A stretch of DNA of 59,386 nt from a bacterium (lineage in GTDB: Bacteria; UBP6; UBA1177), in the NCBI GenBank assembly GCA_017645765.1, contig JAGCNV010000043.1, forward strand, positions 1 through 59,386. The letters are read 5' to 3'. The translations under genes were made by a program, and so were the position numbers. Under the pieces are notes generated by a model. The model was not told the DNA's origin and did not search any database. It was given only the letters and a program-made list of their open reading frames with translations. Every line of letters starts with the position of its first letter. Position 1 is the first letter of the stretch. Shown in pieces: positions 7,796 through 16,411 of this stretch.

Positions 7796-7876
7796 GTGTA
7801 TACTAACGGCTACAGAAATCAAGAAAAAAGTGCATTAAAGGCTACAAAAACCGCAAAAATGTGTATTATCGGATAC
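7796..7876. promoter_or_regulatory. three-copy motif GTGYAT...GGMTAC upstream of an XRE regulator
   Basis: Three related elements occur at 7796-7813 (GTGTATACTAACGGCTAC), 7830-7845 (GTGCATTAAAGGCTAC) and 7861-7876 (GTGTATTATCGGATAC), starting 34 and 31 bp apart. They lie in the divergent gap between the Cys-rich lipoproteins and the XRE gene. This placement suits an operator for the regulator. The outer GTAT/ATAC of the third copy are inverted, as expected for a dimeric HTH protein. Confidence 0.5.
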
Positions 7877-7934
7877 ATACGTGAAAATTTTTTTGGTTAT
7901 TGTTATTGCTGTTGTTATTTTTTGAGTGTAAGCC

Positions 7935-8180
7935 ATGAACGCGCGGGAACAGCTTGGAAAACGCATTTTGTTTCTTCGGAAACAGCTGGGAATGACGCAG
8001 AACGACCTTGCTTTCAAATCGGGTCTCGGGCGCGAATACATCAGCACGGTAGAATGCGGAAAACGCAATATTTCAATCGATGCAATCGAAAAAATATCTT
8101 TCGCTTTGGAGCTTCCTTTAAAGGATCTGTTCGATTTTGATGGAATGGAACCTGCAGCGCGGCAGATTCCGACGGTTTGA
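7935..8180 (+). CDS. XRE-family HTH transcriptional regulator
   Basis: The 81-residue protein consists almost entirely of one lambda-repressor-like helix-turn-helix. It runs LGKRILFLRKQLGMTQNDLAFKSG (helices 1-2), then GREYISTVECGKRN with the recognition helix, then LPLKDLFDFDG. Family members of this size bind DNA as dimers and often repress their own gene or a neighbour. The three-copy motif just upstream is the obvious candidate site. No strong RBS precedes the ATG. Divergent from the lipoprotein operon and convergent with tmk; no toxin partner is visible. Confidence 0.88.
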   Translation: MNAREQLGKRILFLRKQLGMTQNDLAFKSGLGREYISTVECGKRNISIDAIEKISFALELPLKDLFDFDGMEPAARQIPTV

Positions 8181-8188
8181 TCAAAAAG

Positions 8189-8800
8189 TTACTTTTTACC
8201 CGCAAAAAGCGGTGCGAATTTTTTCTCGATATCGCCGTAGATTTCGGAAATTTCAAGGTTTCCGTCAAGGTAGACGACTTGGAGTTTGTCCTCGAATTCC
8301 TTGATCACTTCGCGGTAATTCCTGTCGATCTGCTGAAGGAGTTCCTTTTTCTCGTAAAGTTCAGTTGAATCGCGGAATTTCGTTAGTCTTTCCACCGCTT
8401 TGTCGACTTTTACATCGATAAAGACAAGAACATCGGGAAGTGTTGCGAAACGGTTTATTCCTTTGACCCATTCGTAACTCACGTTGAGCGACTGGTATGC
8501 GATCGAGCTGAAGAAGTATCTGTCTGTGATGACTGTCTGTTTTTTTCTGAGCGCTGGCCAGATCTCCTCTCTGAGATGGTTGATCCTGTCGGCCGCGAAA
8601 GAAAGTGCGAGCATCTCGTGGATAAGCGGCGTATCGCTGTTTGTTTCGCCTAAAAAATTGCGGACGATCCTCCCTGTCGCAAGTGATGTCGGCTCGGCCG
8701 TGAGATAAACCGCCTCCCCTTTTGCTTCCAGAAATCTTTTGAGTTCTTTGATAGTTGTGCTTTTGCCGCTTCCGTCAATTCCTTCGACTGCGATAAACAT
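8189..8800 (-). CDS. tmk: thymidylate kinase
   Basis: The kinase phosphorylates dTMP to dTDP for DNA synthesis. The 203 residues contain the P-loop GIDGSGKST (about 7-15), the substrate segment TAEPTSLATGR (about 34-44), the DRY-type motif ITDRYFFSSIAYQ (about 90-102) and a LID-region Arg pair. It is the last gene of the pepP-mutS2-degT-lipoprotein-tmk cluster. Its ATG overlaps the previous stop as TAATG, so translation is probably coupled. Confidence 0.95.
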   Translation of the reverse strand: MFIAVEGIDGSGKSTTIKELKRFLEAKGEAVYLTAEPTSLATGRIVRNFLGETNSDTPLIHEMLALSFAADRINHLREEIWPALRKKQTVITDRYFFSSIAYQSLNVSYEWVKGINRFATLPDVLVFIDVKVDKAVERLTKFRDSTELYEKKELLQQIDRNYREVIKEFEDKLQVVYLDGNLEISEIYGDIEKKFAPLFAGKK

Positions 8801-9426
8801 TATTTTTCCTCCAGAGAGTAAATTTTCAAATCATCGAATTCGACATCCGATTTCCAGTTCGCGAAAGAGAGTTTCGAATAGCCCTTTTCTACTTTGAGAG
8901 GCGCTTCGTCGTTATATTCCAGAAAAAGTTCTCCGTTCACGAACCATTTGATTTTATTGGATAATCTTTCAACTTTGATCTTATATTCCTTTCCTTTTTC
9001 AAGACCGGCATTCCTTTTTTCCACGCGCTTTTTCTCGTGCTCGTCAAGCTTTGAAATCACCGAAATACGGTTGTTCCAGCCGCCCAGAATAAACGAATAT
9101 CCGTCGCCGTGGTCGTGGATTTTTCCGTCGCCCCAGAGGTTGAATTTGACATCAACAGCATCGCTATTGCTTTTCATCGTAAGCTCGATAACGGCATTCT
9201 GCGGCAGATCAACAGATTTAAGGACAAGATTTCTGTTTTTTGCCGTTCTGCATTTGAGTTTTCCGTCAGAAATCTGCCAGTCGCCACCTTGGATCTCGTA
9301 ATTTTCCCCTATTTCGGCGCGGTTGAAATCGTCCTCGAAAATTTTGACCAGCTTTTTTTCGGAACTGCACGCAAAAACAAAAAAAGGAGAAAAAAGGAAA
9401 ATAAAGGTTTTGGAAAAAAGTTTCAT
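8800..9426 (-). CDS. lipoprotein with a LamG/DUF1080-like sandwich domain
   Basis: The 208-residue protein begins with a lipoprotein signal (FSPFFVFACSSEKK, Cys at about 20). The rest is beta-rich: EDDFNRAEIGENYEIQGGDW (about 31-50), NAVIELTMKSNS, GKEYKIKVERLSNKIKWFVNGE (about 147-168) and a closing VEFDDLKIYSLE. This layout is characteristic of DUF1080 and laminin-G-like jelly-roll domains, which often bind or process glycans. No catalytic residues can be assigned. It shares its stop with the tmk start and its own start follows the aminotransferase stop with no gap, so it is operonic. Confidence 0.65.
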   Translation of the reverse strand: MKLFSKTFIFLFSPFFVFACSSEKKLVKIFEDDFNRAEIGENYEIQGGDWQISDGKLKCRTAKNRNLVLKSVDLPQNAVIELTMKSNSDAVDVKFNLWGDGKIHDHGDGYSFILGGWNNRISVISKLDEHEKKRVEKRNAGLEKGKEYKIKVERLSNKIKWFVNGELFLEYNDEAPLKVEKGYSKLSFANWKSDVEFDDLKIYSLEEK

Positions 9427-10530
9427 TTAGAAAAATTTCTTAATGTTTTCAATAATATAATCCTGTTCTTCCTTTGTTATGAAAGCTGAAATCGGAAGAC
9501 TTACGATCTCTTTGCTGACACGCTCCGAAACAGGGAAATCACCGAGTTTGTAGCCCAGATTTTCGTAAGCCGCCTGAAGATGAAGCGGTTTCGGATAGTG
9601 TATAGCCGTAGGAACACCTGCGTTTTTCAAGTGCTCAATAAATTTTTCGCGCTCTTTCACACGGACCGAGAACTGCGCTACGACTGAATTTCTGTCGCTT
9701 CTCACCTTCGGAAGAACGATCCCGCCTACTCCTGCAAGATTGTCACAGTAATATTTCGCAGCAGAAATTCTCTTTTCAAGCGCTTCACCGAGATATTTCA
9801 TTTTCACGTTGAGAACAGCCGCCTGGACCGAATCGAGCCTGCCGTTCACGCCAACATACTGATGGAAGTATCTCGCCGTCTGGCCGTGGACACGGAGACT
9901 TGCGATCTTTGCCGCAAGAGCCTCGTCGTTCGTGAATATCGCGCCGCCGTCACCGTAGCAGCCGAGCGGTTTTGACGGGAAGAAGCTCGTGCAGCCGATT
10001 GTCGAAAGGTTGCAGCTTTTTTTCCCTTTATAAACCGCGCCGAAACTCTGGCATGCGTCCTCGATCACAGTGATCCCGTGTTTTTCGGCGATTGCGTTGA
10101 TTTCATCCATATCGGCCGGCTGACCGTAAAGCGAAACAGGGATTATCGCCTTTGTTTTCGGCGTTATCCTGCTTTCAATGAGTTTACAATCGATGTTGTA
10201 GGTTTCCTCGTCGATATCGACAAAAACAGGAGTCGCGCCGAGAAGCGAAATAACTTCGGCCGTAGCAATAAAAGTGAAAGGAGTCGTAATGACCTCGTCG
10301 CCTGCGCCGATTCCCAGAGCCATGAGCGAAATCATGAGCGCGTCTGTTCCGCTGCCGCATGTTATCGCAGCTTTCGAACCGGTGTATGCCGCAAGATTAG
10401 CCTCAAGTTCCTTTACCTGAGGACCCATGATAAAAGAAGCGTTCGTGCAGACTTCCTGTATCGCCGCGTCAAATTCAGCTTTATATGCCGCGTATTCAGC
10501 CTTTAAATTCATAAATTCGATTTTTTGCAT
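9427..10530 (-). CDS. DegT/DnrJ/EryC1/StrS-family PLP aminotransferase
   Basis: The 367-residue sugar aminotransferase family member would form 4-amino or 3-amino nucleotide sugars from keto-sugars. Visible marks are the N-terminal CGSGTDALMISLMALGIG (about 58-75, cofactor phosphate), EDACQSFGAVYKGKK (about 157-171, PLP Asp) and SFFPSKPLGCYGDGGAI (about 181-197, with the Schiff-base Lys). The length is typical. The Arg/Ser-rich C-terminus ending VSLPISAFITKEEQDYI also fits. Its position between mutS2 and tmk is odd, since no other glycan-modification gene is close; the product may feed LPS or O-glycan assembly elsewhere. Exact substrate unknown. Confidence 0.9.
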   Translation of the reverse strand: MQKIEFMNLKAEYAAYKAEFDAAIQEVCTNASFIMGPQVKELEANLAAYTGSKAAITCGSGTDALMISLMALGIGAGDEVITTPFTFIATAEVISLLGATPVFVDIDEETYNIDCKLIESRITPKTKAIIPVSLYGQPADMDEINAIAEKHGITVIEDACQSFGAVYKGKKSCNLSTIGCTSFFPSKPLGCYGDGGAIFTNDEALAAKIASLRVHGQTARYFHQYVGVNGRLDSVQAAVLNVKMKYLGEALEKRISAAKYYCDNLAGVGGIVLPKVRSDRNSVVAQFSVRVKEREKFIEHLKNAGVPTAIHYPKPLHLQAAYENLGYKLGDFPVSERVSKEIVSLPISAFITKEEQDYIIENIKKFF

Positions 10531-10540
10531 TGCACCTCTC

Positions 10541-12859
10541 CTAAAATTTTATTACCGTTACCGAGTCGCCGCCCTCTTCATTGCTGCCGGGCGCGAATGT
10601 AAATTTGTATTTTTTCTGCAAATCGGGGAGGAAATCACGGATGAACTTTTTAAGTTTTCCGCTTCCCTGACCGTGGATTATCGTAAGCGAGACAGCGCCG
10701 CCGCCGAAAGCCGTGTCGAGCGATTTTTCGATCTTCTCGGCAGCGTCCTCGACAAACATTCCTCTGACATCGCACATTTCGATATACTTTGATTCGACCG
10801 TGTTTTTGGACGCTTTTGTCTTAACTTCTTTCGAAAATTCAAGAACGAGAAGCCTTTCGACAGGAGAGACGAGCTGCTTTCCGCTGCTTGTGTACTCAGC
10901 TTTGCTGCCTTTAACTTTCTGCAAAATTCCCTCAAGTTTCAAAAGCTTATCGTAAACGACTGTTTTGCCTGGAATTACTTTATCAAGGCAGTCGGCAAGT
11001 TTTGCTCCTTCTTTCGTGTCAAGCGCCACAGTCTGGCGGTCTATCGCGTCCTGAAGAGTTTCCTTCTCCTTTTTGAGAAGAACGACTTTCTGCGGAACAT
11101 CCTTCTCTCCGACTTTTTCAACTTTCTTTTTCAATTCAGCTTCCTCCATTTCCACTAGTTTTTTAAGGCTCCTGAGGCGCGTTTCCTCGAACTGTTTTTC
11201 CTTCGTTTCGAGCTTTCTGCGGAGTTCCGATATCTCGCGTTCCTCCGCTTTGATAGTAGCTTTCGCAGCCTCGACCTCTTCGGTGAGAACGGCAAGCTGT
11301 TCCTCTTTTTTGTGGAGACGGTTTATCAAAGGCTCGACCCCGCTTTCCTTCGCAAGAAGAAGTTTTTCGAGCTTTTCGACGAATTCCTGCGGAAAACCGA
11401 TCTTGCGGACAAGAGAAAGGGCGTTGCTCGAACCAACGATGTTGTATGAAAACTTGTATGTCGGCTTGTCCTTTGCCTCGTCAAAACCCATAGCGACAGG
11501 GATGAATTTCTTATTCTGCAGAGCGATCGACTTGACTTCGGCAAGATGGCTCGTAACGACTGAGAAACACCCTTTTTCAGCGACAAATTCGAGATATGCT
11601 CCGGCAATCGCGCCGCCCTGAAGAGGATCTGTGCCCGTTCCGATTTCGTCGATCAGCACCAGATCGCGACTGTTGAGTTTGTCCGCAGTCGCGCTGAGAA
11701 GACGCAAGTGGCTCGAAAAACTCGATTCTCCCGCGAAAGCGTCCTGATTGTCGCCCAGAATAAGGAAAATATTCTCAAAAAACGGCAGTTTCGCCGAAGC
11801 CGCAGGAACAGGGAAACCGCGCACTGCAAGCTCTGCAATCGCGGCTACAGTCTTGATCGAAACCGTCTTTCCGCCTGCGTTGGGACCGCTTACGACCATG
11901 ATCTTCTCTTCATCCGAAAAGACAAAATCGTTTTTGACCAGATTTTCGCGGCGGCTTAAGAATACCGGCGGAAACCAGGCCTGAGTGAGCTTCATCGAAT
12001 CATCGCTGAACTCCGGAATCGCACAGCCGTTTTCCTTCATCCAGAAGTATTTCGTAAAAATATTTTCGATGTGGACCGCCCTTTCGATGCATTTTTCGAC
12101 ATAGCTGTAATTTCTGAAAAGAAGTCCGCGGAGCTCTCTAAGGATCCTGATGATTTCCTCAAGTTCGCGCGCCGCAAGAAGTGAAAGCGAGTTGTTGTGC
12201 TCGATAAGCGGCATCGGCTCCAGAAACGCCGTCTGACCTGTTCGGCTGTAATTGTGGATAACACCTTTCACAGTCCGCTTGAAAACCGATTTGAAGGGAA
12301 GGACATATCTGTCGTCGCGGATCGTGAACCAGTCTTCCTGCAGAAAACCACTGTATTCCGGCGAAGTCGTCATCTTTTTGATCTCGTCGCCGATATTGCG
12401 GTGTGTATCGGCAAGCTGTTTCCTTATTTTCGCAAGTTCTGGGCTCGCGTTCGAATTTATCTCCCCTTTTTCGTTCACGACCTGCTTTATCGTCATTTCC
12501 AGACTGACGTTGTATTCGAAATCGAGAAGAGAGTGTATTTTCGGGGTGAAGCCCTGCCTTTTCAACTCTTCGCCAGACCGTCTTACAACGCTTAAGAAAT
12601 CGCCTATAGTCCGGTAATTCATTGCTTCAAGCGGCTCGTTGGCTTCGAACATTTCTGTCACATTTTTCACGCTGTCCAAATTGAACGGAAAAAGACTTCT
12701 GTAATCGTTGGAAAGCGCCGCTGCCTCGCGAATTAACGCGAATTCATGCCCGCATTCCTCAATTGAGAGCCTTTCCGCCTCGTGAAGAGAGCGTTTTCCA
12801 TATTCAGAAAGAGATTTTTCACCGATCCAGTCAATTATCGAATTCCATTCCTGCAGCAT
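10541..12859 (-). CDS. mutS2: MutS2 family ATPase/endonuclease
   Basis: The 772-residue protein has the full MutS2 layout: helical core and clamp domains (about 1-310), the ATPase with Walker A GPNAGGKT (about 325) and Walker B LVLIDEIGTGTDPLQGG (about 400-416), a long Glu/Lys coiled coil (about 510-620), and a C-terminal Smr domain starting CDVRGMFVEDAAE with IIHGQGSGKLK (about 735-745). It lacks the mismatch-recognition domain of MutS. MutS2 proteins act on branched DNA and, in Bacillus, on collided ribosomes. GGAGG precedes the ATG at 12859. The gene follows pepP after 46 bp. Confidence 0.95.
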   Translation of the reverse strand: MLQEWNSIIDWIGEKSLSEYGKRSLHEAERLSIEECGHEFALIREAAALSNDYRSLFPFNLDSVKNVTEMFEANEPLEAMNYRTIGDFLSVVRRSGEELKRQGFTPKIHSLLDFEYNVSLEMTIKQVVNEKGEINSNASPELAKIRKQLADTHRNIGDEIKKMTTSPEYSGFLQEDWFTIRDDRYVLPFKSVFKRTVKGVIHNYSRTGQTAFLEPMPLIEHNNSLSLLAARELEEIIRILRELRGLLFRNYSYVEKCIERAVHIENIFTKYFWMKENGCAIPEFSDDSMKLTQAWFPPVFLSRRENLVKNDFVFSDEEKIMVVSGPNAGGKTVSIKTVAAIAELAVRGFPVPAASAKLPFFENIFLILGDNQDAFAGESSFSSHLRLLSATADKLNSRDLVLIDEIGTGTDPLQGGAIAGAYLEFVAEKGCFSVVTSHLAEVKSIALQNKKFIPVAMGFDEAKDKPTYKFSYNIVGSSNALSLVRKIGFPQEFVEKLEKLLLAKESGVEPLINRLHKKEEQLAVLTEEVEAAKATIKAEEREISELRRKLETKEKQFEETRLRSLKKLVEMEEAELKKKVEKVGEKDVPQKVVLLKKEKETLQDAIDRQTVALDTKEGAKLADCLDKVIPGKTVVYDKLLKLEGILQKVKGSKAEYTSSGKQLVSPVERLLVLEFSKEVKTKASKNTVESKYIEMCDVRGMFVEDAAEKIEKSLDTAFGGGAVSLTIIHGQGSGKLKKFIRDFLPDLQKKYKFTFAPGSNEEGGDSVTVIKF

Positions 12860-12905
12860 GAATCCTCCGGGAAAACAGACAGAATTTCAGAATAAATTTG
12901 AAAAC

Positions 12906-14684
12906 TTATATCGCAGCAGTCATCTTTTTGAGCCAATCTTTTTCCTCTTTGCCAAGAAGCGGCGACAATGTCTTGAAAACAAGTTTATGATAGTCGTTGA
13001 GATATTTCTTTTCCTCATCGGAAAGAAGCGCCGGCTCGATTGCGCGGATATCAATCGGGCACATCGTGAGGTTTTCAAATCCTACAAATTGACCCCAAGC
13101 CGTCTTTTCTTTCGGAACTGAAAGAACGAGGTTTTCGATCCTGATGCCGTACTGATCGGGTTCGTAGTAGCCGGGCTCGTTCGAAACAACCATTCCGGGA
13201 ACGATTTTTGTGTCGCTTCTGCGGGTCGAAATGCTCATCGGACCTTCATGGACGCTGAGGTAAGCGCCGACGCCGTGGCCTGTGCCGTGGAGATAGTTCT
13301 TACCGTCTTTCCAGAGTGCCTCTCTTGCAAACGCGTCGATGTTCGCGCCGGTCGTGAAGCCCTGCGGGAACTGCGTGATCGCGATCCTGATGTGACCTTT
13401 GAGGACGTTCGTGAAATCTCTTTTCATATTTTTGGTGAGTTTTCCCATCGCGACGGTTCTTGTGATGTCGGTCGTGCCGAAAAGATACTGCGCGCCGCTG
13501 TCAACGAGGTAAAGTCCTGCCGGTTTAAGCTCGCAGTCTGTTTCGGGAGTCGCGCTGTAGTGGATTATCGCGCCGTGAGCACCGTAGCCCGAAATCGTGT
13601 CAAAGCTGAGTCCTGCAAAGCCTTCGCCCTCTTTGCGGAAAGCTTCGAGTTTGTCGCTTGCCGAAATTTCGGTGATTTTTGTTTTGCCGATATTCTTGTC
13701 GAGCCAGCAGAGGAATTTTACCATAGCGACACCGTCAATGACGTGAGCTTTCTTCATTCCTTCGATTTCGGTCGCGTTTTTGATTCCTTTCATTATCTGC
13801 GACATGTTTTCGCCGTTTACGACTTCCGCTTTCTTGCAGTCAACTGCGTCAAGCAGGCTCTGCGATGTACGCGCCTTGTCAATAAAGATTTTTCCTTTGA
13901 GTTCTTTGATGAAAGTGTAAATTTCTTCGTATTTATGAATAGTTACGCCGTCTTTTGCAATAGAGTCGGCATCTTTTTTATTGAATTTGCCTTCTTTCAC
14001 GAAAAGATCTGCCGTTTTTTTACCGATTACACCGAAACCCATGACAACAGGATTGCACTCTACATCGTTTCCGCGGATATTGAAAATCCACGCGAGGTCG
14101 TCAAGAGAAGCGAAAAGATGGTAGTCGACACCTGCTTCAGCCATTTTCGATCTGATGTTTTCAAATTTCTCTTTTCTGCCGAGTCCTGCGTATTTTACCG
14201 GGTGAAGGAAGCCCTTTCCGCTCGGAAAAGCAGGTCTGTCCTTCCAGATTTTGTCGATAAGGTCTTCGCTGGAAGCAACTTTGATCCCTTTCGGTTCGAA
14301 AGTCTTTTTCAGATCGTCAACATCGTTTATAGACATTACAGATGCATCAAAACTGACGACTTCGCCTTTTTTAAGTTCACCGCCGATCCAGTCGGTGTAA
14401 CTCGGAGTTTCGGGAAGTCCCGCTTTGAAAAGGGTTATCGTGCTTCCTTTGAGCTGGTTTTCAGCCTGAAGGAAATATCTTCCGTCAGTCCAGAGCCCCG
14501 CTTTTTTCATCGTGACAACAACTGTTCCGGCAGAGCCTGTGAAACCGCTTATCCACGCTCTCGATTTCCAGCGCGGAGCGACATATTCGCTCTGGTGCGG
14601 GTCTGCACTCGGAATGATGTAAGCCGCAATCTTTTTTTCCTTCATCAAAGCTCTGAGCTCAGCAAGTTTAGATGTGATCTGCAT
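12906..14684 (-). CDS. pepP: Xaa-Pro aminopeptidase (M24B, three-domain type)
   Basis: This cytosolic metallopeptidase removes an N-terminal residue preceding proline. The 592 residues match the long three-domain aminopeptidase P: two creatinase-like N domains (about 1-300), then the pita-bread domain. Metal ligands are visible in LVDSGAQYLFGTTDITRT (two Asp), HGTGHGVGAYLSVHEGP (His) and NEPGYYEPDQYGIRIEN (two Glu). There is no signal peptide. GGAGG lies just upstream of the ATG at 14684. It heads the cluster that runs to tmk at 8189. Confidence 0.95.
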   Translation of the reverse strand: MQITSKLAELRALMKEKKIAAYIIPSADPHQSEYVAPRWKSRAWISGFTGSAGTVVVTMKKAGLWTDGRYFLQAENQLKGSTITLFKAGLPETPSYTDWIGGELKKGEVVSFDASVMSINDVDDLKKTFEPKGIKVASSEDLIDKIWKDRPAFPSGKGFLHPVKYAGLGRKEKFENIRSKMAEAGVDYHLFASLDDLAWIFNIRGNDVECNPVVMGFGVIGKKTADLFVKEGKFNKKDADSIAKDGVTIHKYEEIYTFIKELKGKIFIDKARTSQSLLDAVDCKKAEVVNGENMSQIMKGIKNATEIEGMKKAHVIDGVAMVKFLCWLDKNIGKTKITEISASDKLEAFRKEGEGFAGLSFDTISGYGAHGAIIHYSATPETDCELKPAGLYLVDSGAQYLFGTTDITRTVAMGKLTKNMKRDFTNVLKGHIRIAITQFPQGFTTGANIDAFAREALWKDGKNYLHGTGHGVGAYLSVHEGPMSISTRRSDTKIVPGMVVSNEPGYYEPDQYGIRIENLVLSVPKEKTAWGQFVGFENLTMCPIDIRAIEPALLSDEEKKYLNDYHKLVFKTLSPLLGKEEKDWLKKMTAAI

Positions 14685-14816
14685 GATAACCTCCTAAAAA
14701 TTGATATAAAAAAACCGTAGTTGTCTACTTTTAAGCAACAAAATGCGTGACAATATAATATCTTTTCAATTTTTGTGTAGTTTATTCGCTATCAAGCCTT
14801 TTTTTCCTTCAATTAG

Positions 14817-14844
14817 TTGTCATTTTCCGCTTCCTTTGTAAAAT
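14817..14844 (+). promoter_or_regulatory. sigma70-like promoter of the arylsulfotransferase pair
   Basis: TTGTCA (14817-14822) and TAAAAT (14839-14844) are separated by 16 bp and lie about 35 bp before the ATG at 14879. The match is good, and the 194-bp gap otherwise only separates this gene from divergent pepP. Confidence 0.55.
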
Positions 14845-14878
14845 AAAGGGCTTGTTTTTTGATTTTTAGGAAGTGATC

Positions 14879-16411
14879 ATGCGTAAATTTTTGATTATGC
14901 TTACTGTTCTTGTGCTGATTTTTTCTGTTTCATGCGAAAACAAGGTTTCAATTCCGAGCCACGAGATGTCGAATGACGATGATGCAGATCAGCTTCAGGA
15001 CAGTGATGAAATTTCTGATGATGATTCCGACACCGTTCAGAAACCTCTTTTCGACATAAAAGTTGAGGCAAACGAGAAAAATGTCCTTTCGTGCAGACTC
15101 ACCTTTTCGACAACGGAAGAACGAAAGACTTTTGTGAAATACTATTCCCCTACCCATTTTGGCTACAAAATCACCGAAGATTCGGCAAAAAGCGAACACT
15201 ATTTTTTCCTTTGGGGCATGAGAGAGAATCTTGATTACACTATCGAAATCTATTCAGACGAAGAAGAACCTGAACTTCTCGCCACAACTGATTTTCATTC
15301 TAAAATTTTACCAGATTATATTTATAAGCCGACCATTGTAGTTAACGATAAAGAACGTGCAGAGCGAGGTTTTCTGTTGCTGGCCCAGCAGTCGCATCCG
15401 GATAATGAAAAAATGAAGCCGTTGATATTTATGATTGATCAGGACGGATTCGTTGTATGGTATTTCGAGTATTATGTTTCCGGTTATTCGCTTTTAGCCG
15501 ATCCTTATTACCGTAAAAAGACAAATACGATATTTTTAGGAGTGCAAAAAGGAATAATGGACGATATGCTGGTAGAGGAAGGTATCGAAATTGATTTTGA
15601 GGGAAATATTGTCTGGAAATCGCCCGATCTTCCAGGTTCCGTATACGGAGAAACAACATGGCATCATATGTACAGAATTCTGGAAGATGATACTATTCTG
15701 TTTGTCCGTGCCCAGTATCAGGACACGGTGGTAAGCGACAGGATCGTTAATGTTGACAAAGATTATAATCTGCTTTGGGACTGGGGATATTTTGATTCTC
15801 CCGATTATTTTACCGACATAGAATGTAGAGATCCGAATGCTTACTGGTGCGACTGGACTCACACAAATTCGGCGATGATGTTCAAAGAGGACGGCTCAGC
15901 CTACTTCAATTCCCTCTGGCTCGGTTTTTTCAAAATTGACATGAATACCAAAGAAATTTCGTGGAAATTCGGTAAGGACGGTGATTTCACCATGCTTACC
16001 GACCATCCTTACCCGTGGCCGGATGCTTCACACGACCCGAAATTCCACGATGCTTCGAGAAAACGTCTTCTTTTCTTCGACAACGGAATGACTGAACGCT
16101 TTTATTCGAGAATCATTGAATACGAAATTGATGAAGACACCATGACTGCCGAAATAACTTTCGAATATGACGGACGCGATTCCGGGCACAGCTGGTTTGC
16201 CGGAGGATGGGGAGACGCCGAGTATCTTGAAAACGGGAATATTCTTGTCACAAAAGGCTATGTAGATTATACGCAGAACTCATCAGTTTTTGAGGTTACA
16301 CGCGACGGAAAAGTTGTTTGGGAGATTTATACTGCACAGGAAGATGGGTTTATGATTGAACTTTACAATGCAAGGAAATTTGTTCCTCCGCTGGAGTTTT
16401 TGAATGAGTAA
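14879..16411 (+). CDS. arylsulfotransferase (ASST)-family lipoprotein, copy 1
   Basis: The 510-residue envelope protein starts with a lipoprotein signal (LIFSVSCENKV, Cys at about 19), then an Asp/Glu-rich linker, an Ig-like domain (about 60-145) and a beta-propeller. The propeller carries ASST landmarks: GFVVWYFEY, WHHMYRILEDDTILF (about 261-275), DWTHTNSAMMF (about 324-334), HDPKFHDASRKRLLFFDNG (about 386-404) and SWFAGGWGDAEYLENGNILVTKG. ASST enzymes transfer sulfate between phenols by a histidine intermediate; which His serves here is not certain. ATG 14879 was chosen over an upstream GTG because AGGAAG is 5 nt before it. The stop overlaps the next paralogue by 8 bp. Confidence 0.8.
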   Translation: MRKFLIMLTVLVLIFSVSCENKVSIPSHEMSNDDDADQLQDSDEISDDDSDTVQKPLFDIKVEANEKNVLSCRLTFSTTEERKTFVKYYSPTHFGYKITEDSAKSEHYFFLWGMRENLDYTIEIYSDEEEPELLATTDFHSKILPDYIYKPTIVVNDKERAERGFLLLAQQSHPDNEKMKPLIFMIDQDGFVVWYFEYYVSGYSLLADPYYRKKTNTIFLGVQKGIMDDMLVEEGIEIDFEGNIVWKSPDLPGSVYGETTWHHMYRILEDDTILFVRAQYQDTVVSDRIVNVDKDYNLLWDWGYFDSPDYFTDIECRDPNAYWCDWTHTNSAMMFKEDGSAYFNSLWLGFFKIDMNTKEISWKFGKDGDFTMLTDHPYPWPDASHDPKFHDASRKRLLFFDNGMTERFYSRIIEYEIDEDTMTAEITFEYDGRDSGHSWFAGGWGDAEYLENGNILVTKGYVDYTQNSSVFEVTRDGKVVWEIYTAQEDGFMIELYNARKFVPPLEFLNE

